In this document: positions 1 through 7,006 of the stretch, piece after piece
Layout of the letters: each line of letters starts with the position of its first letter
How positions within the stretch are numbered: the first letter of the stretch is position 1
NCBI GenBank assembly: GCA_964405465.1
Contig: CAYONZ010000080.1
Span: 1-10,306 of the forward strand
DNA: 10,306 nucleotides
Direction: 5' to 3'
Origin: CAYONZ01 sp964405465
GTDB lineage: Bacteria > Bdellovibrionota > Bdellovibrionia > Bdellovibrionales > JAMPXM01
Position numbers and translations under genes: made by a program
The notes under the pieces: model-generated
Database searches by the model: none
What the model was told of the DNA's origin: nothing
What the model saw: the letters and a program-made list of their open reading frames with translations, nothing else

Positions 1-152
1 AGACCGTCGACAAATCTCCCAAAAAACAATGTCAAGTTAGCTGTTCGATGAACCATATTATGGCCACAATCAGCGAAGGAATTGAAACCAGCTGTTTGGC
101 ATATTTAGAAAAAATCAAACTGACTGATTTGATGGATAAAATAAAACCTTAG
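1..152 (+). CDS. C-terminal fragment of an unidentified protein (5' end outside window)
   Basis: A frame open from the left edge (first full codon at position 3) gives 49 residues ending in a TAG stop at 150-152. The peptide has three cysteines: two as CxxxC near the start (QCQVSC) and a third 17 residues after the second of them, followed by a Lys/Leu-rich tail ending DKIKP. Cysteines clustered like this can bind a metal or an Fe-S cluster, but the fragment is too short to assign to a family and I do not recognise it. No Shine-Dalgarno sequence precedes the internal ATGs at 48 or 60, so a gene entering from the left is more likely than a small complete gene. It converges on the cyclophilin gene, with 38 bp between the two stops. 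That the frame is real is plausible but unproven. Confidence 0.45.
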   Translation, partial: TVDKSPKKQCQVSCSMNHIMATISEGIETSCLAYLEKIKLTDLMDKIKP

Positions 153-190
153 AGTTTGATAAACAAAAAAATATTTCTTCAGCACTCAAA

Positions 191-1030
191 TTATTTTGAT
201 ACTGGTTCAATGATCTCAATTTTTTTCAGATAGACTCGCTGTAGAGGTCTGTCTGTGGGGCCAACCCGAACAGCTCCGATGGCTTTAACAACATCGAGTC
301 CACTCACGACCTCACCAAAGATTGTGTGCTTGTCGTCAAGATCGGGTCGCTTATCTAGAGTAATAAAAAACTGACTGCCGTTTGAGTCTGCGCCAACATT
401 GGCCATCGACACCATTCCCGGTTTGTTGTGACGGAGTGTCTTCGTGATTTCATTCGGAAACTGATAGCCAGGTCCACCTTTGCCTGTACCCAAAGGGCAG
501 CCTGTCTGAATGACAAAGTCTTTAATCACCTTGTGAAAAATAAGACCATTGTAAAAGGGTCTTGTGACCTTGCGCCCATTTTTAGGGTCAGAAAATTCTT
601 TGTCTCCCTTGGCAAGTCCAATGAAATTCTTTACGGCGATCGGAGCATATTGTGGATAGAGACGAATTTTGATCATGCCCTTCGATGTTTCGAGTAATGC
701 ATAAATTGGTTTAATTTCTTTGTAGATCGTCACCTCAGAAGACTGGGGAGTGATTTCTTGTGTACCTGAGTTATTAGGAACTTGATCTGCTCCAAACGGT
801 CCACCTCCAAAGGCAGGGCCATTTGGAGATGTTGGGGCCTGGTACATACCGCCAGGCTGTTGAGGAGGTGATGTCGGATTCATATCCTGAGGAAATGGTT
901 GTCCTGGTTGACCGATGTTAGGCGGAGGCTCGAAACCACCTGGTGCCTGGGCATTTGCCGAGAAGCAAGACAAAGTAAGCAAACTGCTTATGCACAAATT
1001 CTTCATGGTGCGCATACTAGGTCTAAACAT
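191..1030 (-). CDS. Secreted cyclophilin-type peptidyl-prolyl cis-trans isomerase
   Basis: A 279-residue exported prolyl isomerase that should speed proline cis-trans isomerisation during folding of envelope proteins. Residues 1-27 form a signal peptide (basic start, hydrophobic 11-24, then ANA|QA for signal peptidase I). Residues 28-92 are a low-complexity Pro/Gly/Gln/Asn linker. The cyclophilin domain is about 108-275, with FHKVIKDFVIQTG (165-177), GSQFFIT (218-224) and KHTIFGEV (234-241). By motif alignment with human CypA, F60, Q63, F113 and H126 are kept (here F172, Q175, F222, H235), but catalytic R55 is Lys167. The ATG at 1030 is chosen because AGGGAG lies 4 bases upstream; later Mets 6 and 9 lack this. 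It follows glnE by 8 bp, so it is co-transcribed as the last gene of the tol block. Periplasmic location is inferred; the linker would allow the domain to sit away from the membrane. Confidence 0.93.
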   Translation of the reverse strand: MFRPSMRTMKNLCISSLLTLSCFSANAQAPGGFEPPPNIGQPGQPFPQDMNPTSPPQQPGGMYQAPTSPNGPAFGGGPFGADQVPNNSGTQEITPQSSEVTIYKEIKPIYALLETSKGMIKIRLYPQYAPIAVKNFIGLAKGDKEFSDPKNGRKVTRPFYNGLIFHKVIKDFVIQTGCPLGTGKGGPGYQFPNEITKTLRHNKPGMVSMANVGADSNGSQFFITLDKRPDLDDKHTIFGEVVSGLDVVKAIGAVRVGPTDRPLQRVYLKKIEIIEPVSK

Positions 1031-1034
1031 AACA

Positions 1035-1040
1035 CTCCCT
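1035..1040 (-). promoter_or_regulatory. Shine-Dalgarno AGGGAG for the cyclophilin gene
   Basis: On the minus strand AGGGAG lies 4 bases before the ATG at 1030 and overlaps the TAG stop of glnE (TAGGGAG). This fixes the longer start of the cyclophilin and suggests that ribosomes finishing glnE can restart here. Confidence 0.7.
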
Positions 1041-3552
1041 ATTTCTTCAGCGGATCGAGCAAATCAAGAATCACCTGATTTCTCATTACCTTATCGGCAA
1101 CATTCTGAAAAAGATCAGGGGTCTTAGTGAACATAGCGATAGAGATGCGCTTTTGATGATCAAGCTTTTGGATCAACGTCTGGGTTCGAAGTAGGTTTTC
1201 AGAGTTTCTGTGAATACGACTTCCGGTACTATTTGTCGTGAGTTGAAACAATTGCTCCAAATATCGTAACTCAATAAAATTTGTTTTTAGCTCTAGACCT
1301 AGGTCTCGCCACAGAGGTGAAGACTCCATCAGCTGATCGATCATCTCGATTGTTGATGGACCTTTCGGTGGTAACTGATCTGCAAGCAGCGAAATCTGCG
1401 CGGTAAATTCTATGTGTGAGAGACCACCGAGACAGAACTTTAAGTCAACCGAGTCAATCGTTCTCGTGTTGTTGGTTAAAAATAGTTGTTTGTGAATTGA
1501 GCGAAGCTCTTGGAAATCAGATGTCGTCAACGCCTTGGTCACGATCAATTCGGCCAGTTGATTGATCTCGACACCTATGCAGCGAGCTCTTGTATAGGCT
1601 TGCCTTTGCCACGCCGGTGCATGGTTTAAAAGAAACTCGTTAAGCTGTTTGCTCGATACAACCATGGGACCAGAATTTCCAGAAGGCCGCAGCCTGAGAT
1701 CGATTGGATAAATCGAGCCACCTCGATGACTTTCTGTCAGTCTTGAGATCATTCGCTTGGAAATCTTCTGGGTATTTGCATCAAGTGGATTCTCAGAGAT
1801 AAACACAAAATCAAGATCAGACTTGAGACCGATTTCGCGTCCGCCCCATTTCCCAAGAGCAACAACCCCTAAGGGAGGAGCTTGTTGTTCCGAGCAAACA
1901 CGCAATTTGAGTGTCTCAAATATTTTGTCTGCTGTTGTCGTAAGAGCCTTTGTAAGTTTGTTTACATCACAGTTCCACAAAAACTTCACGCCAGATAAAG
2001 TTTCGGCAAGTAGACGATGCTCAATGAGTGAGTCCAAGAAATCCTCAATAGGAGCATCTATTGCGAGATCTTGTCGTTGCAGCACATAAGCGTCAATCAA
2101 CTCGGGACGAGACGCCAAAATTCCACCTAGATATGGTGACACAGAAAATAGAAGGCACAGATCTTCGATAAGCCGCGGTTCACGATTGAGAAGACTAAAG
2201 AAAGTCGATTTGGCACGAGTGGATCGAACGAAATCTCGAAGCAACTCTAGACCTAAATTTTGATCAATCTTAGTTTCGGCTAATGCGCGCACGGCGTGAT
2301 TCAAAAATATCATTCTTTCTCGCTCTGCAGGAGCAGAATGTTTTGCTAGTGCGTTTAGTTTCAAAAGTTCGGGCCAAATTTCATTCACAGATTTTGAGTT
2401 GAACCCGAGCTGGGTGAGCCATTCGCTTTGTAAATCAAAGTTATTGCTAAACAGCTCGGCGCTTTCCTGCGGTGTTGGCAAAAGTGAGTCGACATGGCGT
2501 CCAACTTCTCGACAGGATTCAATCAGTTCTTGAAAATCGAACCACGGAATTTTTTCTTGCAAGAGCTTTTCGTCAACGACGTAGGATTGTTGGTCATTGA
2601 TTGATTGAATAGAATTTTCAATTTCACGCAAATACCAATAATGGCTTGAGAGTTTGACTGACTCAGCATTGGGTAGAAGTGCATGGACAGAAAGTTTCGA
2701 AATGGCATTTGATGTAGACTGTGTTCGAAGATCAAGAATTCTTCCCCCGTGAATGATTTGTAGGGATTGAACATAGAGTTCAACATCACGAATGGCACCA
2801 TATCCAAGTTTCAAATGAAATGAATCGGAAGTGATTTTTGTTTCTCGCTGAATTTGTGTACGTAGACTCTTGAGCTCGTCGAGTACGGTATAGTCTAGAT
2901 GTTTTCGATAGCTATATCGAGTTGTGAATTTTTCGATTTTCTTAGAGAGATCAGCTGGGCCAGCTAAGATTCGCATTCGGACGAATGCCAATCGCTCCCA
3001 CATTTCACCAAGGTATCCGTAATGATATTCCATTTGCGAAAACGTTTGCAGTAGAGGTGAACTCTTGCCGCCTGGGCGAAGGTTGAGATCTACTCGAAGA
3101 GCAAAGCCGAACTCGGTATACTCGGTTAATAAATTTTGAAATGCTCGGAGAATCCGAGTTTCATTTTCTAGTTCAGGGGCTGTTTGATCTCGAAAGTCTT
3201 CACGAATAAATATCAAATCAACATCAGAACTTAAATTAAGTTCCTCTGAGCCAAGCTTGCCCATTGCGAGAATGCAGATCTCGAGCTGATCGCCTCCAAC
3301 CTGCTTCCAGGCTTCAAGAATGAGACTTTCGGCAATTTTAGACCAATATAAACAGATATCATTTGGTGACGATTTTCTGAAAAAAGTGGCCAAAGCACAT
3401 CTTATCCAGGCTTGGTGACGCTTGATCCGCAGGGTATCTCCTGGGCCATTGGAAACACGAGAAATTAAGTTAAGATACAAATCAATAGCGGGCCAACTCG
3501 ATCGCGCAATTACAATTTCTTCAGGAGAATATTGATCAATTTCAGGAATCAC
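1039..3552 (-). CDS. glnE: Bifunctional glutamine synthetase adenylyltransferase / adenylyl-removing enzyme
   Basis: An 837-residue cytoplasmic enzyme that adds AMP to, and removes it from, a tyrosine of glutamine synthetase, tuning nitrogen assimilation. Two nucleotidyltransferase domains are visible. The N-terminal one (adenylyl-removing side) has GKLGSEELNLSSDVDLIFI at 98-116, then RVDLNLRPGG at 153-162 and GYGAIRDVELYVQ at 250-262. The C-terminal one (adenylylating side) has GKWGGREIGLKSDLDFVFI at 567-585, then IDLRLRPSG at 617-625 and GGLSHIEF at 709-716. The metal-binding Asp pairs (110/112 and 579/581) and the following Asp (155, 618) are kept, so both activities look intact. It is about 100 residues shorter than E. 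coli GlnE (946), mainly before the first domain. The start is GTG, with AGGAGA 7 bases upstream. It sits 24 bp after tolB, an unusual neighbour; no glnA or glnB is visible nearby. Confidence 0.95.
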   Translation of the reverse strand: MIPEIDQYSPEEIVIARSSWPAIDLYLNLISRVSNGPGDTLRIKRHQAWIRCALATFFRKSSPNDICLYWSKIAESLILEAWKQVGGDQLEICILAMGKLGSEELNLSSDVDLIFIREDFRDQTAPELENETRILRAFQNLLTEYTEFGFALRVDLNLRPGGKSSPLLQTFSQMEYHYGYLGEMWERLAFVRMRILAGPADLSKKIEKFTTRYSYRKHLDYTVLDELKSLRTQIQRETKITSDSFHLKLGYGAIRDVELYVQSLQIIHGGRILDLRTQSTSNAISKLSVHALLPNAESVKLSSHYWYLREIENSIQSINDQQSYVVDEKLLQEKIPWFDFQELIESCREVGRHVDSLLPTPQESAELFSNNFDLQSEWLTQLGFNSKSVNEIWPELLKLNALAKHSAPAERERMIFLNHAVRALAETKIDQNLGLELLRDFVRSTRAKSTFFSLLNREPRLIEDLCLLFSVSPYLGGILASRPELIDAYVLQRQDLAIDAPIEDFLDSLIEHRLLAETLSGVKFLWNCDVNKLTKALTTTADKIFETLKLRVCSEQQAPPLGVVALGKWGGREIGLKSDLDFVFISENPLDANTQKISKRMISRLTESHRGGSIYPIDLRLRPSGNSGPMVVSSKQLNEFLLNHAPAWQRQAYTRARCIGVEINQLAELIVTKALTTSDFQELRSIHKQLFLTNNTRTIDSVDLKFCLGGLSHIEFTAQISLLADQLPPKGPSTIEMIDQLMESSPLWRDLGLELKTNFIELRYLEQLFQLTTNSTGSRIHRNSENLLRTQTLIQKLDHQKRISIAMFTKTPDLFQNVADKVMRNQVILDLLDPLKK

Positions 3553-3559
3553 TAGGATC

Positions 3560-3565
3560 TCTCCT
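3560..3565 (-). promoter_or_regulatory. Shine-Dalgarno AGGAGA supporting the GTG start of glnE
   Basis: Minus-strand AGGAGA is followed by a 7-base spacer and GTG at 3552-3550. No ATG in frame has comparable support, so the GTG start is preferred. Confidence 0.7.
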
Positions 3566-3576
3566 GTCTGATTTTG

Positions 3577-4959
3577 CTAATTTTCGAAGGGACCCCACGC
3601 TGGTCGAAAATAATCGAAGTTGTCAAAGGTAATGCGATGTTCATTTTCACCCTGAAGATCGGTAAGATACAGTTGCTTCTTTCCGCTTCGGTCGCTTGCA
3701 AACAAAATATGTTGGCCGTCTGGTGAGAACGATGGTTCTTCGTTGTTTGCTCCCTTTCCAGACGGTTTTTTAGCGGACGTGAGACGAATCATATTTGTTC
3801 CATCCGAATTCATGAGAAAGAGATCGAAATGGCCTTTGTCGTAACCAGCAAAAACAAGTTTTGTTCCATCGGGAGAAAACCTTGGAGTTGAATTGTAATC
3901 ACCAGCAAAGGTCACGCGTTTCGGATCGCTGCCATCGTAATTCATGATGTAGACCATCGGCTGACCACTTCGGTCAGAAGAAAAGGCAATCTTTTTTCCA
4001 TCGGGACTCACACTTGGTTCCACATTCATGGAGCCCTTTGGTCCATCAGTGATTTTCTTCAGATTTTTGCCTTCGTTGTTCATTCGGTATATGTCGGGAT
4101 TTCCGCCACTTGATAAAGTAAATAAAATTTCAGAACCATTGGGATGAAATGTTGCTCCAGAATTTATTCCTTTCTGAAATGAAAGTAGCCAACGTTTTCC
4201 GGTATTCAACTCGTAAGAAAAAAGGTCTGCATTTCGACTGCGTTCCTTCGGGTGAAACGCAAACTGGGTGTAAGCAATCGTTTTGCCATCTGGTGCCCAA
4301 GCGGGAGAAAGTGAAATTGATTTGTGAAAAGTGATCTGCTTAGAGTTTTGGCCATCCCAATCCATAATGAAAATTTCTTTTTGCTGAGGATTTGTGGTTC
4401 TGGTCACCACCAGTTTGGTGAGAAACATTCCACGTTGCCCAGTAAGTTCCTTCACGACATCATTTGCAAATGTGTGGGCAACGAAGCGTGCATCTTTGAT
4501 ATCAGCTTTATAGCTTTTTGAAACAAGCACCTTCGCTTGAGGCACATAATAGAGGTAGGTCTCAAATGTGAGTTCACTTCCCAAAATTTTATAGCCGGCT
4601 CGAATTAAAAATTCGGTGCCAATTTTTTTCCAAGAATCAAATTTGAATCCACCTGGGTCGGCATCGACTGGCTTTAATCCCACCTTGCTCACGTCTTCAA
4701 GAAAAGCGGCTGGCTTAATGAACTCAAAGTAGCCACTAACCAAAAGATCGTTGTTCAAAGTATCGAAGAGGTCTTTGCCTGCTTTGAGGTTGTTCTTTGC
4801 TAATCCAGGGGTGCCGAGATATTGAAGGCTAGGGAGCGCGAGCAAACTTCGCTTGAGGTTTGCGTCTCCAACTTTGATAAAAATTCGACCAGTTGTTTCT
4901 TCGGCTCTCGCAGAAAAAATCCAAAAAACAATTGTCATTAAAAGAAATATTTTTTTCAT
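3577..4959 (-). CDS. tolB: Tol-Pal system periplasmic beta-propeller protein TolB
   Basis: A 460-residue periplasmic protein that in the Tol-Pal system binds the lipoprotein Pal and the end of TolA, helping outer-membrane constriction at division and envelope stability. Residues 1-19 are a signal peptide (MKK, hydrophobic core, cut at ARA|EE). About 24-175 matches the TolB N-terminal domain (GRIFIKVGDANLKR at the start). About 185-457 is a propeller made of WD40-like repeats with the typical (S/A/H)PDG-x-x-(I/L)-x-(F/Y) core at 222, 272, 318, 362 and 412, and SDRSG following in two blades. Its length is slightly above E. coli TolB (430). The ATG at 4959 has AGGGAG 6 bases upstream, overlapping the tolA stop. 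It lies 10 bp after tolA and 24 bp before glnE. Its usual partner genes pal and cpoB are absent from the window. Confidence 0.96.
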   Translation of the reverse strand: MKKIFLLMTIVFWIFSARAEETTGRIFIKVGDANLKRSLLALPSLQYLGTPGLAKNNLKAGKDLFDTLNNDLLVSGYFEFIKPAAFLEDVSKVGLKPVDADPGGFKFDSWKKIGTEFLIRAGYKILGSELTFETYLYYVPQAKVLVSKSYKADIKDARFVAHTFANDVVKELTGQRGMFLTKLVVTRTTNPQQKEIFIMDWDGQNSKQITFHKSISLSPAWAPDGKTIAYTQFAFHPKERSRNADLFSYELNTGKRWLLSFQKGINSGATFHPNGSEILFTLSSGGNPDIYRMNNEGKNLKKITDGPKGSMNVEPSVSPDGKKIAFSSDRSGQPMVYIMNYDGSDPKRVTFAGDYNSTPRFSPDGTKLVFAGYDKGHFDLFLMNSDGTNMIRLTSAKKPSGKGANNEEPSFSPDGQHILFASDRSGKKQLYLTDLQGENEHRITFDNFDYFRPAWGPFEN

Positions 4960-4965
4960 TTCATA

Positions 4966-4971
4966 CTCCCT
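4966..4971 (-). promoter_or_regulatory. Shine-Dalgarno AGGGAG of tolB, embedded in the tolA stop
   Basis: Minus-strand TAGGGAG contains both the TAG stop of tolA and the ribosome binding site of tolB, 6 bases before its ATG. The ten-base context AATAGGGAGT is identical at the glnE/cyclophilin junction. Confidence 0.65.
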
Positions 4972-5749
4972 ATTCAGGAAAACCTAAAACTACACCATCA
5001 ATCATAAAAATCGAAGCCAAGCGACTGGGCGGTGGCGGAAACGGCGCTGCATCGTCAACGGCCCGCAAAACACGTTCATCGAATACGGAGTTACCAGAAG
5101 ATTTAGTAATTTCTCTTTTTATCACGACGCCTTGATCATTCACATACACAGCAACTTTTGCATTTAGTTTCATATTGCTCAGCCAAGAGGGCAGTGACCA
5201 GTGTTTACGAACTTGATTTTCAAAAACACCAAGATAGTCGTCATGGTCCAACTTTGCGATCCCCGTGAGCGAACTTCCTTTGGAAATTTCATTGCCCTTA
5301 ACGGGCGCAGTGGCTTTGCCATCCGCCTTTTCTGCAGAGGACTTTTGATTTTTTTGTTGTAGCATTTTTTCTATTTTACTCATGGCCTCAAGCCGTTTCA
5401 GCGCCGCATTTTGGTCGTTTTTGACCTTTTGCAAATTTACTTTGGTTGGATCTGTTTTGGGCACCAACTTTTTATCCACAGAGACCGGCGGCGCCGGTGG
5501 GGGAGGAGTGTCGAGCGTTTTAACTTCGGGTTTCGGTGAAGCCGCAGGTTCAAGCGGAGGAAGTTCCGCCTGCTTGGTTGGCAATGCAACCATGTCGACG
5601 CGAATTGCTCTCTCGAGTTCGATGGGCGTACTGGGATAGAAAACTGCGCGAACCGCGACCACAATAAATAGAGCCAGATGACCTGCGACAGAAAGTGCAA
5701 GTGCGCGATCAAAGGTTAAATTTTCTGTAAACGATGTGATTTTTTTCAC
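4970..5749 (-). CDS. tolA: TolA-type energy-transducing envelope protein (TonB C-terminal fold)
   Basis: A 259-residue inner-membrane-anchored protein that passes the motion of TolQR to TolB/Pal across the periplasm. One N-terminal membrane segment (about 16-38) carries the Ser-x3-His motif (S20, H24) that TonB and TolA use to engage the motor. It is followed by a Pro-rich stretch (about 62-99, including PPPPAPP), a short Lys/Gln/Glu-rich helical piece (about 105-140), and a TonB_C-like domain (about 168-259, ending in FDERVLRAVDDAAPFPPPP-type sequence). The helical part is far shorter than in E. coli TolA (421 residues in all). The start is GTG; GTGA overlaps the tolR stop by 4 bases and only a weak AGG lies upstream, so translation is probably coupled to tolR. 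The C-terminal domain looks more TonB-like than enterobacterial TolA, so TonB is the alternative name; the flanking tolB favours TolA. Confidence 0.85.
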   Translation of the reverse strand: MKKITSFTENLTFDRALALSVAGHLALFIVVAVRAVFYPSTPIELERAIRVDMVALPTKQAELPPLEPAASPKPEVKTLDTPPPPAPPVSVDKKLVPKTDPTKVNLQKVKNDQNAALKRLEAMSKIEKMLQQKNQKSSAEKADGKATAPVKGNEISKGSSLTGIAKLDHDDYLGVFENQVRKHWSLPSWLSNMKLNAKVAVYVNDQGVVIKREITKSSGNSVFDERVLRAVDDAAPFPPPPSRLASIFMIDGVVLGFPE

Positions 5750-6165
5750 TGGCCTGTTTTCGGTATCGTGACCAAGCCGATGTTCAATATTCCGGCCGCA
5801 CGAATTTCTCCCATAACCTCTGCCACAAAACCATAGTCCACAGCCCTATCGGCTTGTAAATAAATCTGCTTGTTTTTTCGCGTTTCAAATATGGCGTGAA
5901 GTCGAGTTCGAAGATCGTCATTCGCGATAGTCTGATCACCGACATATAGTTTTTTATTCTTGCGAATTTCCAAAACAAAAGGTTCGTCGTTTGTTGGCAC
6001 ACCTGAGCTCGCAGTCTCTGGCAGATCGATATCAATCCCCTGTTGCATCATAGGTGTCGTAACCATAAAAATGATCAGCAGTACAAGCATAACGTCAACG
6101 AGTGGGGTGACGTTGATTTCGCTCATTGCAACTCTACTTTTGGCTGACGAGGTATTGAATCCCAT
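5746..6165 (-). CDS. tolR: TolR/ExbD-family proton-channel subunit
   Basis: A 139-residue inner-membrane protein of the TolQ-TolR motor. A short cytoplasmic N-terminus with the family signature SEINVTPLVDVMLVLLIIFM leads into a single membrane helix (about 18-40) holding the essential Asp24, equivalent to Asp23 of E. coli TolR, which takes part in proton flow. After the membrane comes QQGIDIDLPET and a periplasmic domain of about 95 residues (FVLEIRKNKKLYVGDQ, IYLQADRAVDYGFVAEVM) typical of ExbD/TolR. The ATG at 6165 is followed by MGFNTSSAK. TAGGTCACC precedes it, so a weak AGG overlaps the tolQ stop 6 bp away. Its own stop overlaps the tolA GTG start. TolR rather than ExbD is chosen from the tolA-tolB context. 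Confidence 0.93.
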   Translation of the reverse strand: MGFNTSSAKSRVAMSEINVTPLVDVMLVLLIIFMVTTPMMQQGIDIDLPETASSGVPTNDEPFVLEIRKNKKLYVGDQTIANDDLRTRLHAIFETRKNKQIYLQADRAVDYGFVAEVMGEIRAAGILNIGLVTIPKTGQ

Positions 6166-6171
6166 GGTGAC

Positions 6172-6906
6172 CTACTGATCTCTAAAAAAGTTTCGTTTTG
6201 CGATATTGAGAAAATCAGATGCAAAATTATTCAACTCAATTTCAAACTTACGAACACGAGTAATAAAATAATTGTAAGCCACAACTGCGGGAATAGCAGC
6301 GAACAATCCGACCGCCGTAGAGAATAAGGCTTCGGAAATTCCAGGCGCAACGACGGCCAGGCTAGCTGAACCGCTGCTTGCGATGTGCCCAAATGAAGTC
6401 ATAATTCCAATGACTGTACCGAGTAAGCCAATGAATGGTGCTGTACTTCCAGCAGTTGCAAGAAAGCCAAGTTGGGCTTCAGCAGTTGCGAGTTCGGTGT
6501 CGATAGATTTTCGCAATGAGCGCTCAAGATTATCAAGGCCCGAGAGGCGTGGAGCAACATCGGTAGCAGACGATTTTTGCCCAGCCAGTGCGGAGTCGGC
6601 AATTCTCTGCAACTCCAAATAGCCTGCTTTGAAAACATGAGCGACGCTGCTTTGAGGAAAGTCTTTTACATCATTATAGATAATATCAAGACTAGTTGCC
6701 TTCCAAAAGCGATCGGTAAAATTCTCATTTGCAGTCTTTAACACCCGAAATTGAAAATGTTTTTTGATGATAATTGTCCATGCCACAATTGAGGCACCAA
6801 TCAAAACCATCAGCAAAACCTGAACAGGCAAACTTGCTGAAAGTATTGAATCCAAAATTCCAGTTTTGACTGCGACTTTAACGGGGGCGGCATATGCATA
6901 ATTCAT
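6172..6906 (-). CDS. tolQ: TolQ/ExbB-family proton-channel subunit
   Basis: A 244-residue inner-membrane protein forming the stator ring around TolR. The predicted layout is family-typical: a first helix at about 25-47 (VQVLLMVLIGASIVAWTII), a large cytoplasmic loop (about 48-144), and two conserved helices at about 147-170 (LATAGSTAPFIGLLGTVIGI) and 186-213 (APGISEALFSTAVGLFAAIP). These carry the small, polar and Thr residues used in proton transfer. It is first of the tolQRAB set. The ATG at 6906 is the only sensible start: an in-frame TGA lies 8 codons upstream. It has no clear Shine-Dalgarno sequence, which is unusual beside its neighbours. The 100 bp upstream (6907-7006) shows no convincing promoter or terminator, so transcription might enter from the GDPD-like gene. 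Confidence 0.93.
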   Translation of the reverse strand: MNYAYAAPVKVAVKTGILDSILSASLPVQVLLMVLIGASIVAWTIIIKKHFQFRVLKTANENFTDRFWKATSLDIIYNDVKDFPQSSVAHVFKAGYLELQRIADSALAGQKSSATDVAPRLSGLDNLERSLRKSIDTELATAEAQLGFLATAGSTAPFIGLLGTVIGIMTSFGHIASSGSASLAVVAPGISEALFSTAVGLFAAIPAVVAYNYFITRVRKFEIELNNFASDFLNIAKRNFFRDQ

Positions 6907-7006
6907 AGCGTTCAGGCTAATGCGATATCAAAGATAGATCAACCGCGTTTTTGTATGAGTAATTGTCTGACTAAGTGCTAAATGTTGGGAAGTCTGGTCT
7001 AAACAT

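Noticed and set aside
153..190. Possible bidirectional terminator between the convergent genes
   Set aside because: There are A- and T-runs and the 8-base palindrome AAATATTT, but no GC-bearing stem before a T-run on either strand.
428..697. Plus-strand open frame opposite the cyclophilin gene
   Set aside because: It lies antisense within a clearly recognised coding region, has no credible ribosome binding site and encodes nothing recognisable. Other antisense frames over glnE, tolB, tolA and sufB were rejected for the same reason.
962..967. Lipoprotein signal in the cyclophilin (Cys22 in LTLSC)
   Set aside because: Position -3 is Thr, where a lipobox needs Leu or similar, and a good signal peptidase I site (ANA|QA) follows five residues later.
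5484..5498. GC-rich near-palindrome ACCGGCGGCGCCGGT
   Set aside because: It lies inside the codons for the Pro-rich stretch of TolA, which explains its composition.
6907..7006. Promoter or terminator between the GDPD-like gene and tolQ
   Set aside because: Minus-strand TTGATC with TAGCCT at 17 bases is a poor -10, TATCTT lacks a good -35, and no solid hairpin with a T-tract is present. Nothing convincing is seen in this 100-bp gap.
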